Notes: a model not told the origin generated them from the letters alone. A stretch of 64,000 nt of DNA from Chitinophaga filiformis (GCF_900102545.1 NZ_FNBN01000009.1:1-64000); one strand, 5' to 3'; shown: positions 1 through 8,159, numbered from the stretch's first letter. Program-made: numbers and translations.

Positions 1-233
1 GTCATGGCCGTAGATATTATGGTTTTTTCCAAAGTCGTTTGCCTAAGTTCGGAAGAAAAAAGAGAGTACCAATAAGCCACTTGGGTTTTAGTGATCCTAT
101 AACGAGCTGCGACCTGGCTCATGCTTTGGTCTCCGGCCATGTAATCGGCCACTACTTTGTCCATGAACGACTGCTCATATTGGAACTGCGGGCCCAGACG
201 TCCCTTGCGTCCCTGATTGTTTGAATTTTGCAT
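1..233 (-). CDS. Transposase-like helix-turn-helix protein, 5' part only (runs off the left edge)
   Basis: Reading leftward from an ATG at 231-233 there are 77 open codons with no stop before the window edge. The protein begins MQNSNNQGRKGRLGPQF and continues with a putative helix-turn-helix (FMDKVVADYMAGDQSMSQ, then VAARYRITKTQVAYWYSLF). A basic N-terminus followed by a homeodomain-like HTH resembles the first ORF (OrfA) of IS3-type elements in Bacteroidota; no catalytic DDE part lies inside the window. A perfect 22-bp palindrome sits just upstream of the start and a 90-bp fold-back lies between it and the arginase gene. It could instead be a stand-alone HTH regulator, and the family call rests only on the HTH pattern. 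Confidence 0.5.
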   Translation of the reverse strand, partial: MQNSNNQGRKGRLGPQFQYEQSFMDKVVADYMAGDQSMSQVAARYRITKTQVAYWYSLFSSELRQTTLEKTIISTAM

Positions 234-235
234 GT

Positions 236-257
236 TTTACACTTTTTAAAGTGTAAA
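236..257. repeat. Perfect 22-bp palindrome upstream of the transposase-like gene
   Basis: Arms TTTACACTTT (236-245) and AAAGTGTAAA (248-257) are exact reverse complements around a TT centre. It starts 3 bp upstream of the ATG of the transposase-like gene, so it could be an operator for a dimeric regulator or part of an element end. The symmetry is seen directly; the role is inference. Confidence 0.6.
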
Positions 258-275
258 CCTATTTCAGGACCTGAC

Positions 276-365
276 AAGCTATGGTTCTCCTATGGGTATC
301 TTACGTTCATCTTACGTTCAAAGACGTAGGATGAACGTAAGATACCCATAGGAGAACCATAGCTT
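276..365. repeat. Long, nearly perfect 90-bp inverted repeat
   Basis: Bases 276-311 and 330-365 are exact 36-bp reverse complements. The stem continues through a T/G wobble (312/329) and TACGT/ACGTA (313-317/324-328) to a 6-nt loop. The left arm also contains an 11-bp tandem duplication, ATCTTACGTTC at 298-308 and 309-319. It lies between the stop of arginase and the start of the transposase-like gene, both on the minus strand. There is no T-run, so it is not a standard terminator. An insertion-element structure or a fold-back transcript are possible. Confidence 0.8.
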
Positions 366-406
366 ATACCTGTTCAGGACGAAGATTGTACCTGAAATCA
401 AGGGCA

Positions 407-1354
407 CTAATTCAGCAGCAGCACATTGACGCTGCGCTGCAGTATATTAAAAGCTATTTCAGCCATCAAATTCTCTTTATCGAGGGTAGGGTTAACCTCT
501 GTGATCTCAAAGCAGCAGATCTTACGGTGCTGCATGAATTTGGAGATCAGGTCTTCCACCTCACGTTCCCTTAACCCATTCGTAACCGGGGTGCCAGTAC
601 CTTTGGAGATAGAAGCATCCAGGCTATCCACATCGAAAGAAACATAAATGTATTCGCAGTCGCTCAGGTAGCGGAATACCGAACGTGCTATCTGCTCCGG
701 CCCTTTACGGCGTACCTCGTTGGTAGAGATCACCTTCATGCCGTAAGACTTGATCAGGTGTTCCTCTTCTTTTTCATAATCCCGCAGGGAAATGAATACA
801 ATATCCTCCGGTAATATCTTGGGTGTAATACCCCCGATATTCTTCAGTGCTTCCCATGTTTTGATGGTATTATCATCCAGGTCATGCACCTTACATTCCA
901 GGTTATCTTCCCCAATAGAGATCGCTACCGGCATACCATGCATATTACCGGAAGGGGTAGTATAAGGGGTATGCAGATCGGCATGTGCGTCGATCCAGAT
1001 TGCCCCGAGTTTAGCCTTGGGATGGGCCATTTTTAAACCGGCAATGGTAGCCCCTGCAGTACTGTGGTCGCCTGAAAGGATGACCGGGAACCAGTTCGTT
1101 TTCACTGTTTCACAGACACTTTTACTGATCCTTTCATACAAGGTCAGTGTTCCTTTGATTCGTTTGGCGTAGGGGGATTCTATAGGTTCAAAAAGCAGCT
1201 TGTTTTCTGTTTCTATGGCCTCTGTAGGGAAGTGCACAAAAAAGTTACTCATAAAGTCCAGAGCAGCTATTTTAATAGCCTCCACTCCAAGGCTGGCACC
1301 ACGGGTACCCGCCCCAATTTCCGATTTAACCTCAATGATCTTGATATTCTTCAT
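407..1354 (-). CDS. Arginase family protein (arginase, L-arginine to ornithine and urea)
   Basis: A 315-aa cytosolic ureohydrolase. The dimanganese-site motifs are all visible: GDHS at about residues 95-98, DAHADLHT at 122-129, SGNMHGMP at 135-142, SFDVDSLD at about 239-246, and a late FEITEVNP carrying the conserved glutamate. The length matches bacterial arginases (about 300-320 aa), and the DAHADLHT and NMHGMP pattern favours arginase over agmatinase or formimidoylglutamase; the substrate is inferred from this. The start is an ATG giving MKNIKIIEV. It is transcribed alone on the minus strand, with the 90-bp fold-back 42 bp beyond its stop and an acyl-CoA dehydrogenase gene diverging upstream. 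Confidence 0.85.
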   Translation of the reverse strand: MKNIKIIEVKSEIGAGTRGASLGVEAIKIAALDFMSNFFVHFPTEAIETENKLLFEPIESPYAKRIKGTLTLYERISKSVCETVKTNWFPVILSGDHSTAGATIAGLKMAHPKAKLGAIWIDAHADLHTPYTTPSGNMHGMPVAISIGEDNLECKVHDLDDNTIKTWEALKNIGGITPKILPEDIVFISLRDYEKEEEHLIKSYGMKVISTNEVRRKGPEQIARSVFRYLSDCEYIYVSFDVDSLDASISKGTGTPVTNGLREREVEDLISKFMQHRKICCFEITEVNPTLDKENLMAEIAFNILQRSVNVLLLN

Positions 1355-1606
1355 AAAAGAAAGTTATCCTGCTACAAGCTACAGGATTTTAACAGAACCG
1401 TTTTCATCCCTTACCATTAAGGCGTATATCGACTTGCCATAAACGATAAAACAATTGCAATAAGGATGCTGTATCTTCAAATAATCTTTAATGTTTTGAT
1501 GGGAATGATGGATAACAATGAATTTTAGAGGCCGTATTTTTTTACATGGGTATTAAAAAATAGATTTGGTTACAGTTATGTACCAAAACAAGTAAAAAAA
1601 GATTCC

Positions 1607-2746
1607 ATGGATTTTCAACTCACTGAAGAACACCTCATGATACAGAAAGCGGCACGCGATTTTGCCGTGAACGAATTACTCCCCGGCGTAATAGAACGTG
1701 ACGAAAAGCAAAAATATCCTGCAGAACAGATCAAAAAACTGGGTGAACTCGGTTTCCTGGGTATGATGGTGGACCCGAAATATGGTGGCGCCGGACTGGA
1801 TACCGTGTCCTATGTGCTGGCCATGGAAGAGATCTCCAAAATAGATGCTTCCACTTCGGTATGTATGAGTGTGAATAACTCCCTGGTTTGCTGGGGATTG
1901 GAAACTTTTGGTACGGAAGAACAGAAGCAGAAATACCTGGTACCCCTGGCCAAAGGAGAGATCACAGGAGCCTTCCTGTTAAGCGAACCCGAAGCCGGTT
2001 CTGATGCAACCTCCCAGCGTACCAGTGCAGAAGATAAAGGCGACTATTACCTGGTGAACGGTACAAAGAACTGGATCACAAATGGCAGCAGCGCCAGTGT
2101 ATATCTTTTGATTGCACAGACCCACGCGGAATTGGGCAGTAAAGGTATCAACGCCCTGATCGTCGAAAAGAATTCTCCCGGTGTCACAGTAGGAGCGAAA
2201 GAGAATAAGATGGGCATCCGCGGTAGCGATACCCATAGTATTATGTTCCAGGATGTAAAAGTACCGAAGGAAAACAGGATAGGGGAGGATGGCTTCGGAT
2301 TCAAATTCGCCATGAAAACATTGGCGGGCGGACGAATCGGCATCGCTTCACAGGCGTTAGGCATAGCCAGTGGCGCGTATGAGCTGGCTGTTAAATATGC
2401 CAAGGAAAGAAAAGCTTTCGGAAAAGAGATCAGTCAACACCAGGCCATCCAGTTTAAACTGGCAGATATGGCCACCCGTATAGAGGCATCCCGTTTGTTA
2501 TGCCTCAAAGCAGCGAGGGAAAAAGACCTGCACCAGGATTATACCCTCAGTGGTTCAATGGCAAAGGTATTCGCATCAGAAACCGCCATGTGGGTTACCA
2601 CAGAGGCTGTACAGGTACATGGTGGTTACGGATATGTAAAAGAATACCATGTAGAACGCCTGATGCGCGACGCCAAAATAACACAGATCTATGAGGGAAC
2701 AAGTGAAGTGCAGCGTATCGTGATAGGGCGGGCGATATTGGGCTAA
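1607..2746 (+). CDS. Acyl-CoA dehydrogenase (short/medium-chain type)
   Basis: A 379-aa flavoprotein of the acyl-CoA dehydrogenase family, which oxidises acyl-CoA to trans-2-enoyl-CoA using FAD and passes electrons to an electron-transfer flavoprotein. Family hallmarks are the N-terminal helical domain (MDFQLTEEHLMIQ), the middle-domain FAD/substrate motif GAFLLSEPEAGSD, the TKNWITNG stretch, and the C-terminal QVHGGYGY and IYEGTSEVQR motifs. The glutamate in YEGTSE is the catalytic base of butyryl/short-chain enzymes. Length is normal for the family. It is followed by an 11-bp hairpin. Chain-length specificity cannot be read from the sequence; a butyryl-CoA-like enzyme is most likely. Confidence 0.92.
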   Translation: MDFQLTEEHLMIQKAARDFAVNELLPGVIERDEKQKYPAEQIKKLGELGFLGMMVDPKYGGAGLDTVSYVLAMEEISKIDASTSVCMSVNNSLVCWGLETFGTEEQKQKYLVPLAKGEITGAFLLSEPEAGSDATSQRTSAEDKGDYYLVNGTKNWITNGSSASVYLLIAQTHAELGSKGINALIVEKNSPGVTVGAKENKMGIRGSDTHSIMFQDVKVPKENRIGEDGFGFKFAMKTLAGGRIGIASQALGIASGAYELAVKYAKERKAFGKEISQHQAIQFKLADMATRIEASRLLCLKAAREKDLHQDYTLSGSMAKVFASETAMWVTTEAVQVHGGYGYVKEYHVERLMRDAKITQIYEGTSEVQRIVIGRAILG

Positions 2747-2754
2747 TGTTTCAT

Positions 2755-2783
2755 CTTCCTCTGTGTAGTATGCACAGAGGAAG
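2755..2783 (+). terminator. Hairpin after acyl-CoA dehydrogenase
   Basis: CTTCCTCTGTG (2755-2765) pairs exactly with CACAGAGGAAG (2773-2783) around a 7-nt loop, 8 bp after the stop codon. There is no strong T-run, so intrinsic termination is likely but not certain. Confidence 0.5.
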
Positions 2784-2859
2784 AAACTCCCTCCGATGCC
2801 GTAGATCAGGCCTGATACAAGCAGTTTTAACGGAAGCGGATGTAGTAGAGTGGCTCAGG

Positions 2860-2890
2860 TTGCGGTGGTGCGGATTAATCCCTACTTTTG
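2860..2890 (+). promoter_or_regulatory. Bacteroidota-type promoter overlapping the start of the YggS-like gene
   Basis: TACTTTTG at 2883-2890 matches the Bacteroidota -7 consensus TAnnTTTG, and a TTG at 2860-2862 lies 20 bp upstream, a usual -33/-7 spacing. The -7 element ends only 4 bp before the ATG at 2895, so transcription would begin at or very near the start codon. Confidence 0.5.
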
Positions 2891-2894
2891 CAGG

Positions 2895-3572
2895 ATGTCA
2901 GTGAATTTACCTGCTTATAAGCAAATCAACGAACAACTGAAACCCTACCAGGCAAAACTCGTAGCTGTTTCCAAAATTAAACCACCGGCAGATATACAGG
3001 CATTGTATGACGCCGGGCAACGCATCTTCGGGGAGAACTATGTACAGGAATTGCAGGAAAAACAACCTATCCTCCCTGCAGATATACAGTGGCATTTTAT
3101 CGGACATCTGCAGTCCAACAAAGTAAAATACATCGCCCCCTTTGTATCCATGATCCATGCCGTGGATAGCTTCAAACTACTCGAAGAGATCAATAAACAC
3201 GCTACTAAAAATAACCGCACGATTCATTGCCTGTTACAGGTGCATATAGCTGTAGAAGAAACCAAATTCGGATTGAATGAAGAAGAGCTGGAACAATTGC
3301 TGGAAACGTACAAACAGCAGGAGTCCCGCCTTACCAATATTCGCATTGCCGGCCTGATGGGTATGGCCAGCAATACCGAAAATATGGAGCAGGTAAGGAA
3401 TGAATTCCGCCAGCTGAATGCGCTCAGACAACATTTTAAATCCCGCTTCTTCCCGGATCAGGATGCACTCACTGAACTATCAACGGGCATGAGTGGCGAC
3501 TATACCATCGCACTGGAAGAAGGCAGTACTATGGTGCGTATCGGTAGTATGTTGTTTGGCGCCCGGTACTAA
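2895..3572 (+). CDS. YggS/PROSC-family pyridoxal-phosphate homeostasis protein
   Basis: A 225-aa cytosolic PLP-binding protein of the YggS/PLPBP family, which keeps free pyridoxal phosphate in balance and has no known catalytic activity. The PLP lysine is in the motif KLVAVSKIKP; other family motifs are FGENYVQEL, WHFIGHLQSNK, GLMGMAS, LSTGMSGDY and VRIGSMLFG. An upstream in-frame ATG (2850) would add 15 unconserved residues. I prefer the ATG at 2895 because the family aligns from about there and a promoter -7 element overlaps the longer version. The gene is monocistronic. Confidence 0.9.
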   Translation: MSVNLPAYKQINEQLKPYQAKLVAVSKIKPPADIQALYDAGQRIFGENYVQELQEKQPILPADIQWHFIGHLQSNKVKYIAPFVSMIHAVDSFKLLEEINKHATKNNRTIHCLLQVHIAVEETKFGLNEEELEQLLETYKQQESRLTNIRIAGLMGMASNTENMEQVRNEFRQLNALRQHFKSRFFPDQDALTELSTGMSGDYTIALEEGSTMVRIGSMLFGARY

Positions 3573-3660
3573 ATGACCACTCATTGAACACTACCGTCAT
3601 TGGTTATTTTAAAATAGCAAAGGAACAAGCGGGAAGAACAGCAGCCCCCAAGCCGCTTTA

Positions 3661-4506
3661 TTATCTCCCCATATTCTTCAATTTATCCGGATCAAGAACA
3701 GTAGAGATCCGCAGTATTTTGTTGTCCTCAGAAGAAATAGAGAACACCTGGCAACCATAGAGTTTTTCGTTCAGAAAGAACAGTAATGCAGGCTCGTGGT
3801 TGATCAGGGTGAATTCGAAAGTGAAATTCTGCTGGTATTTATCGAACACAAAGAGCAGCAGCTCGGATACATCGTGTAAACCGCTGCAGAACTTCTTCAC
3901 CAGTTTAACTTTACCACCGCCATCTGCAAAGAACTGAATATCCTGGGATAGCAGATTTTCCAGTCGCTGTACATCACCTTTACGGAGGGCATGCAGGTAT
4001 TGATCCAGTATGGCTGCAGAAACAGTTTTATTGCTGAGCATCGATCCCTGTTTATGCTCGTCCAGTTTCCCCTTTGCGCGGCTAAGTAGTTTGCGGGATT
4101 GTTCAACAGTACCTGAAAGGACTTCGGCTATCTCTTCATGAGAGTAACCGAAGCCTTCTTTCAGTATAAATACAGCCCTTTCTTTAGGGTTGAGTGCTTC
4201 CATCAGTATAAGCATTGTATATGAACCAATATCCCGCAGGTGAAGCGCTTTATCCGCTTCTTCTCCTGTTGCTACAGGTTCGGGTAACCATACCTCTTCG
4301 TAGTTGACAGTTTTACGCTTGTTTTTAGCATTGATCGACTGATTGATGACGCTGCGCACCAGGTACGCTTTCTCATTTTCTATTCCTTCCCTTGGGGTGG
4401 AAATATAATTGGACAGCACATCCTGTATCGTATCCTTTGCATCTTCCACAGAGCCGAGGATATTATAAGCGTATGGGAACAACGTGTGTTGATAATCTTG
4501 CAGCAT
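3661..4506 (-). CDS. ECF41-type RNA polymerase sigma factor with C-terminal SnoaL-like domain
   Basis: A 281-aa extracytoplasmic-function sigma factor. Region 2 is at the N-terminus (FPYAYNILGSVEDAKDTIQ) and region 4 follows near residues 105-145 (LNPKERAVFILKEGFGYSHEEIAEVLSGTVEQ). A C-terminal extension of about 120 residues has a SnoaL-like fold pattern with DGGGKV and a final DPDKL. In the ECF41 group the extension and its DGGGK and NPDKL motifs modulate activity in place of a membrane anti-sigma factor. It lies 40 bp downstream of a carboxymuconolactone decarboxylase-like gene on the same strand, the diagnostic ECF41 partner, so the two are probably one operon. The domain order is seen; regulation by the extension is family knowledge. 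Confidence 0.9.
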   Translation of the reverse strand: MLQDYQHTLFPYAYNILGSVEDAKDTIQDVLSNYISTPREGIENEKAYLVRSVINQSINAKNKRKTVNYEEVWLPEPVATGEEADKALHLRDIGSYTMLILMEALNPKERAVFILKEGFGYSHEEIAEVLSGTVEQSRKLLSRAKGKLDEHKQGSMLSNKTVSAAILDQYLHALRKGDVQRLENLLSQDIQFFADGGGKVKLVKKFCSGLHDVSELLLFVFDKYQQNFTFEFTLINHEPALLFFLNEKLYGCQVFSISSEDNKILRISTVLDPDKLKNMGR

Positions 4507-4546
4507 ATGTCTTTTGAGTGATCGGTGCTAAAATAAAGAATAGTTT

Positions 4547-5008
4547 TTAAGCGAACTGACCTACTTCGTAATGACCGGGTACAGTTCTGAATGTTTTGTT
4601 AAGCCTGTTCCAGACATTGACAGTACCAACTGCCAGGGCCAGGGTAGCTATTTGAGCTTTGGTGAAATGTTCTTCCAGGGCTTCATAAATATCATCACTG
4701 ATATCCTGCTGATTGGCATTGGTCAGCGCCTCTGTATAGGCCAGTGCAGCGCGTTCTCTTTCATCAAAATAAGGTGTTTCTCTCCATGCGATCACGCCAT
4801 GCAGCCGCTGATGTGTTTCTCCGTGATGAATAGCCTCTTTGTAGTGCATATCCAGGCACATTGCACAGCCATTGATCTGTGATGCACGGTAATACAGCAG
4901 GTCGAGCAGTTTCTGGTCAATGTCGCTGTTTTTCAGGAAAGCTCCTGTTTTAAATAATCCGTCCAGCAGGTTTTTAGGCAGGTCCTGAAATGAAATCCTC
5001 TGTGTCAT
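4547..5008 (-). CDS. Carboxymuconolactone decarboxylase / AhpD-like protein
   Basis: A 153-aa protein of the carboxymuconolactone decarboxylase family. The AhpD-type redox motif NGCAMCLDMH gives a CxxC pair at about residues 48 and 51 and the following histidine near 55. Such proteins act as peroxidase-linked reductants or as small decarboxylases; the substrate is unknown here. It is the first gene of the operon with the ECF41 sigma factor, the arrangement in which the sigma factor usually drives its partner. A matching promoter is visible upstream at 5051-5077. The ATG at 5006-5008 gives MTQRISFQDLPK, a normal family start. Confidence 0.9.
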   Translation of the reverse strand: MTQRISFQDLPKNLLDGLFKTGAFLKNSDIDQKLLDLLYYRASQINGCAMCLDMHYKEAIHHGETHQRLHGVIAWRETPYFDERERAALAYTEALTNANQQDISDDIYEALEEHFTKAQIATLALAVGTVNVWNRLNKTFRTVPGHYEVGQFA

Positions 5009-5050
5009 ATTCGTAGTTTTTAAAGGTAATTAAATCGCTTACGGTAATAT

Positions 5051-5077
5051 GACAGGTCAGGAAATCAAAACGTGACA
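5051..5077 (-). promoter_or_regulatory. Candidate ECF41-dependent promoter
   Basis: On the minus strand TGTCACG (5071-5077) is followed by exactly 16 bp and then TGTC (5051-5054), close to the ECF41 consensus TGTCACA-N16-CGTC as I recall it. It lies 43 bp upstream of the ATG of the carboxymuconolactone decarboxylase gene. The match is seen; recognition by the adjacent sigma factor is inference. Confidence 0.5.
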
Positions 5078-5092
5078 GGTTTTTAAAAAAAA

Positions 5093-5938
5093 TTATCCGG
5101 CAGCCAGGAATGCCAGTATTTTTGCCAGTACCTGCGGGTCCCTGATAATACGGTAATGCCCTTCTCCGTGGATCTTAAACTCCTCTACCTCAGGATGTTG
5201 CGATAAGAAATATTTAGAACGTTCAGGAGGGATCACCTCATCATTTTCGTCATAAATAAACAGGATATGATCCACTTTGATGGACTTGAAGTGTTTATGC
5301 ATATCCATTTCCATCAGGTCATCTTTTAATGTATCCTGCACAATGCCCGGTACCGCTTTCCGCACCTTGTCATTAAGTCCCAGCATATTATAGGCGTCGT
5401 CAAAAATAACAGGGGCTGAAACAGAGGGCGTCATAATGATCAGTTTGGGGATGTGTACCTGTTCCCTTGCCAGTGTAAGGCTGGCCGCCAGTCCGCCGAA
5501 TGAGTGCCCGATAATGGCATACAGATCTTTATAGGTATCGAGGAAAGCGGTGACCACATGCATCCACTGAATAAGGTTACTATTTTTGCCTTCTGTGAAT
5601 CCATGGGCCGGTTGGTCAAAAGAAATGACCTGGTAATTGTGCTCTACCAGTGTTTTGATCAGGTGACTGAAATCAAGCGCACTGCCTCCCCAGCCATGTA
5701 ATAGTAAGATCTTCTTTTCGCCGGTACCCCAGGTATAGGTTTTCACCTTTATCTGCTGTTTGCTGAAAGCATAGGCTGTCAACGGAGTATCTGTCTCTGT
5801 AGCAGATTCCCTGAGTGTTAAATGATGTGCGCGAAAGGATCTTTTAGGTGGCTTGCTGAAAAAATGAAGAAATGTTTTCGCCGCAATCCTGGGAGATATG
5901 CTGCCAATAATTGAAAAGGCTAACTTATATTTTTTCAT
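5093..5938 (-). CDS. Alpha/beta hydrolase
   Basis: A 281-aa alpha/beta-hydrolase. The oxyanion region LLHGWGG is near residues 79-85 and the nucleophile elbow GHSFGG places the catalytic serine at about 146. An acidic residue in YDENDEVIP (about 233) and a histidine in GEGHYRI (about 261) complete the triad. The N-terminus is a basic, weakly hydrophobic segment (MKKYKLAFSIIGSISPR) that may anchor it at the membrane; no cleavage site is clear. It lies upstream of the ECF41 operon on the same strand, but the ECF41-like promoter separates them. The substrate is unknown; it could be an esterase or lipase-like enzyme. Confidence 0.82.
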   Translation of the reverse strand: MKKYKLAFSIIGSISPRIAAKTFLHFFSKPPKRSFRAHHLTLRESATETDTPLTAYAFSKQQIKVKTYTWGTGEKKILLLHGWGGSALDFSHLIKTLVEHNYQVISFDQPAHGFTEGKNSNLIQWMHVVTAFLDTYKDLYAIIGHSFGGLAASLTLAREQVHIPKLIIMTPSVSAPVIFDDAYNMLGLNDKVRKAVPGIVQDTLKDDLMEMDMHKHFKSIKVDHILFIYDENDEVIPPERSKYFLSQHPEVEEFKIHGEGHYRIIRDPQVLAKILAFLAAG

Positions 5939-6076
5939 GACGTTGCTTTAACCGCTTGATAACTATGATGATTCATGTAGCGCGTACCGCCAAAGTTAAG
6001 TGCTATATAGTGATAGTTTGTAATGCTGAATAAGTTTTTTACTTTGGGAATATCTTTAACAGGAAGCAAAGGAAGG

Positions 6077-6436
6077 ATGATACAATTAAATCTGGTAGTG
6101 ATCCGGACTGACAAACAGGAAGAGCAGGTAAAATTTTACAGTACTTTAGGGATCACATTCACACACCACCGCCATGGAAATGGCCCATACCACTATTCAG
6201 GCGTATTGAACGGCTTAACCTTTGAAATTTATCCATTACACAAAGATGCAACAGCCGCTGATACTACCACCCGTCTCGGTTTTACCGTAGAAAATCTGCA
6301 CGAAACCCTGAAAAGCCTGGAAGAACTGGGTGTTGAAACTGTACAGGCGCCCGCCAGCACAGAGTGGGGATATGTAGCAGTGGTGAAAGATGCCGACGGC
6401 AGGAGAGTTGAACTGGTAGAAAATTTGATAAAGTAA
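6077..6436 (+). CDS. VOC (glyoxalase/bleomycin-resistance) family protein
   Basis: A 119-aa protein with one vicinal-oxygen-chelate unit repeat: MIQLNLVVIRTDKQ opens the first beta-alpha-beta half (LNLVVIRTDKQEEQVKFYSTL), and the second half ends in VVKDADGRRVELVEN, where the DPDG-like turn and the terminal glutamate are typical. An ATG further upstream (6023) would add 18 residues outside the family pattern, so I use 6077. The DNA around 6060-6076 is purine-rich (GGAAGG). Members bind a metal and act in glyoxal, antibiotic or aromatic metabolism; no substrate can be inferred here. It is monocistronic, and a promoter for the next gene begins just after it. Confidence 0.8.
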   Translation: MIQLNLVVIRTDKQEEQVKFYSTLGITFTHHRHGNGPYHYSGVLNGLTFEIYPLHKDATAADTTTRLGFTVENLHETLKSLEELGVETVQAPASTEWGYVAVVKDADGRRVELVENLIK

Positions 6437-6456
6437 TAGAAAGTGGATTCTTTTAC

Positions 6457-6464
6457 TATCTTTG
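6457..6464 (+). promoter_or_regulatory. -7 promoter element of the TlpA-like gene
   Basis: TATCTTTG exactly matches the Bacteroidota -7 consensus TAnnTTTG, 63 bp upstream of the ATG at 6528. No convincing -33 TTG lies at normal spacing. Confidence 0.5.
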
Positions 6465-6527
6465 CTATACTCTACTAATATAGTAGGATATTTAGCGTAA
6501 ACAGATCAGACAGACGTAAACAGATTT

Positions 6528-7766
6528 ATGAACAGACTTTGGCTTTTATTATGCCTTCCGGCATTCATATTTGGAACACAACTTGAAAAATGGGACCTGG
6601 AACCCGGTGTATGGCAAGCCAGCCTGCATAGAAAAGACGGAGCAAACATTGTTTTTAACTTCGAAGTAAAAGACAGCGCCCGCCAGAAACTGGTATATGT
6701 ATTAAATGCCAACGACCGTATGCTGGTAGATGATGTAAAGATCCAGGGAGACTCTATTTTCATCAAAATGCCTTTCTTCGACTCTGAGTTCAGGGCCGCT
6801 TTCACCAAAGAAGGCCGTATCCAGGGCAATTGGATCCGTCACCTGGCAGACAGGGACGTGAGCATTCCTTTTACAGCTGCGCACAATGTAAAACAACGCT
6901 TTGTTCAGCATGAGCCGGCAAAAGGTGATGTGAGCGGACGCTGGTCTACCTGGTTTACCACGCCAGGTAAAAATGACTCTTCCTATGCAGTAGGCGAGTT
7001 CAAACAGCAGGGGAATATCGTACATGGTACTTTCCTGACGCCTACCGGCGACTATCGTTTCCTCGAAGGAATTGTAGACGGTGATACACTGAAGCTCTCC
7101 ACTTTTGATGGTTCTCATGCGTATTATTTCACCGCACTGGTGAAAAACAATACCCTGGAAGACGGGATCTTTTATGCAGGTATCGGCGATGGCAGAGAAC
7201 AGTGGACAGCCGTGAAAGATGATAAGGCTGCATTGCCTGATGAGAAAGCGCTCGCTTCCGTAAAACCCGGCAATAGCCAGCTGGATTTTACATTCCCTGA
7301 CATTAACGGAAAGAAAGTAAGTATTAAAGATAAGCGCTTTGAAAATAAAGTAGTGGTGATCACTATTATGGGTTCCTGGTGTCCGAACTGTATGGATGAA
7401 ACAGGGTACCTTTCAGAATGGTATAAGGCTAACAAAGCGCGTGGGGTAGAGGTGATCGGACTGGCATACGAGCGTACTACCGATTTTGCCAAATCTCAGA
7501 AAAGCCTGCAGGGTTTCCTGAAACGCTTTGATGTACGTTATCCGGTACTGATCACAGGCGTAACTACAAGCGATCCTGAAAGAACAGAAAAAACTTTGCC
7601 ACAGATAACAAAGATTAAGGGCTTCCCAACTACTATCTTTGTAGATAAAAAAGGAAATGTGCGGGAAGTGCATACCGGTTTTTCCGGTCCTGGTACAGGA
7701 GAGCATTTTGAAACCTTCAAGAAGGAATTCAACGGCCTGGTAGATGGTCTGCTTTCCGAGAAATAG
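6528..7766 (+). CDS. TlpA-like thioredoxin-domain protein (periplasmic or membrane-anchored)
   Basis: A 412-aa protein with an N-terminal export segment (MNRLWLLLCLPAFIFGTQ). A roughly 220-residue beta-rich region without a recognised domain follows, then a C-terminal thioredoxin-like domain. The redox motif SWCPNCMDE puts cysteines at about 285 and 288; further thioredoxin signs are VVVITIMGSW before it and KGFPTTIFVDKKG with the cis-proline region after it. Bacteroidota TlpA-like proteins of this size reduce disulfides in the periplasm, for example in cytochrome c maturation or peroxide defence. The precise role is unknown. The gene has its own promoter element and a strong terminator. Confidence 0.87.
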   Translation: MNRLWLLLCLPAFIFGTQLEKWDLEPGVWQASLHRKDGANIVFNFEVKDSARQKLVYVLNANDRMLVDDVKIQGDSIFIKMPFFDSEFRAAFTKEGRIQGNWIRHLADRDVSIPFTAAHNVKQRFVQHEPAKGDVSGRWSTWFTTPGKNDSSYAVGEFKQQGNIVHGTFLTPTGDYRFLEGIVDGDTLKLSTFDGSHAYYFTALVKNNTLEDGIFYAGIGDGREQWTAVKDDKAALPDEKALASVKPGNSQLDFTFPDINGKKVSIKDKRFENKVVVITIMGSWCPNCMDETGYLSEWYKANKARGVEVIGLAYERTTDFAKSQKSLQGFLKRFDVRYPVLITGVTTSDPERTEKTLPQITKIKGFPTTIFVDKKGNVREVHTGFSGPGTGEHFETFKKEFNGLVDGLLSEK

Positions 7767-7789
7767 ACATACTAACTAACCCAATACAT

Positions 7790-7830
7790 AAAGTGGCGGT
7801 AAAGCTTTTCAAGCTACCGCCACTTTTCCT
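7790..7830. terminator. Bidirectional terminator hairpin
   Basis: AAAGTGGCGGTA (7790-7801) pairs with TACCGCCACTTT (7815-7826), with an inner AGCTT/AAGCT extension and T-rich flanks. It sits between the convergent TlpA-like and YtxH-like genes. Confidence 0.8.
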
Positions 7831-7859
7831 TTATTGCTGGTCATCCGTTATATATAAGT

Positions 7860-8159
7860 TTATACAGCTTCTTTTTTAAACTGCTGAAAGGTTTCAATTG
7901 CCTCATCTATCAGTGTGAGGATCCTTTGTTTTATATCATCTTTCATGCCGGTAACTTCATGTTCTACGATATATTTCAGCTCACTTAAACCATCACTCCC
8001 TTTTCCTAATACCCGCTTAACACGGCCCTGCAGGTGATGGGCAGATCTTCTGATCTTTCTGCGTGTTTCCTCTCCGCTATCCGGAGCAGTCAGAATACCA
8101 ATAGCCAGACCTGCAGCTACACCAATCAGGGCCCCACATAAAATTTTACCAGTGCTCAT
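7860..8159 (-). CDS. YtxH-domain small membrane-associated protein
   Basis: A 99-aa protein with one N-terminal glycine/alanine-rich membrane segment (CGALIGVAAGLAIGILTAPDSG) directly followed by the YtxH hallmark GEETRRKIRRSAHHL and an amphipathic helical tail. This is the layout of YtxH (gas-vesicle-like) general-stress proteins. It is probably co-transcribed with the SRPBCC gene 61 bp upstream. The biochemical function of the family is unknown. Confidence 0.8.
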   Translation of the reverse strand: MSTGKILCGALIGVAAGLAIGILTAPDSGEETRRKIRRSAHHLQGRVKRVLGKGSDGLSELKYIVEHEVTGMKDDIKQRILTLIDEAIETFQQFKKEAV

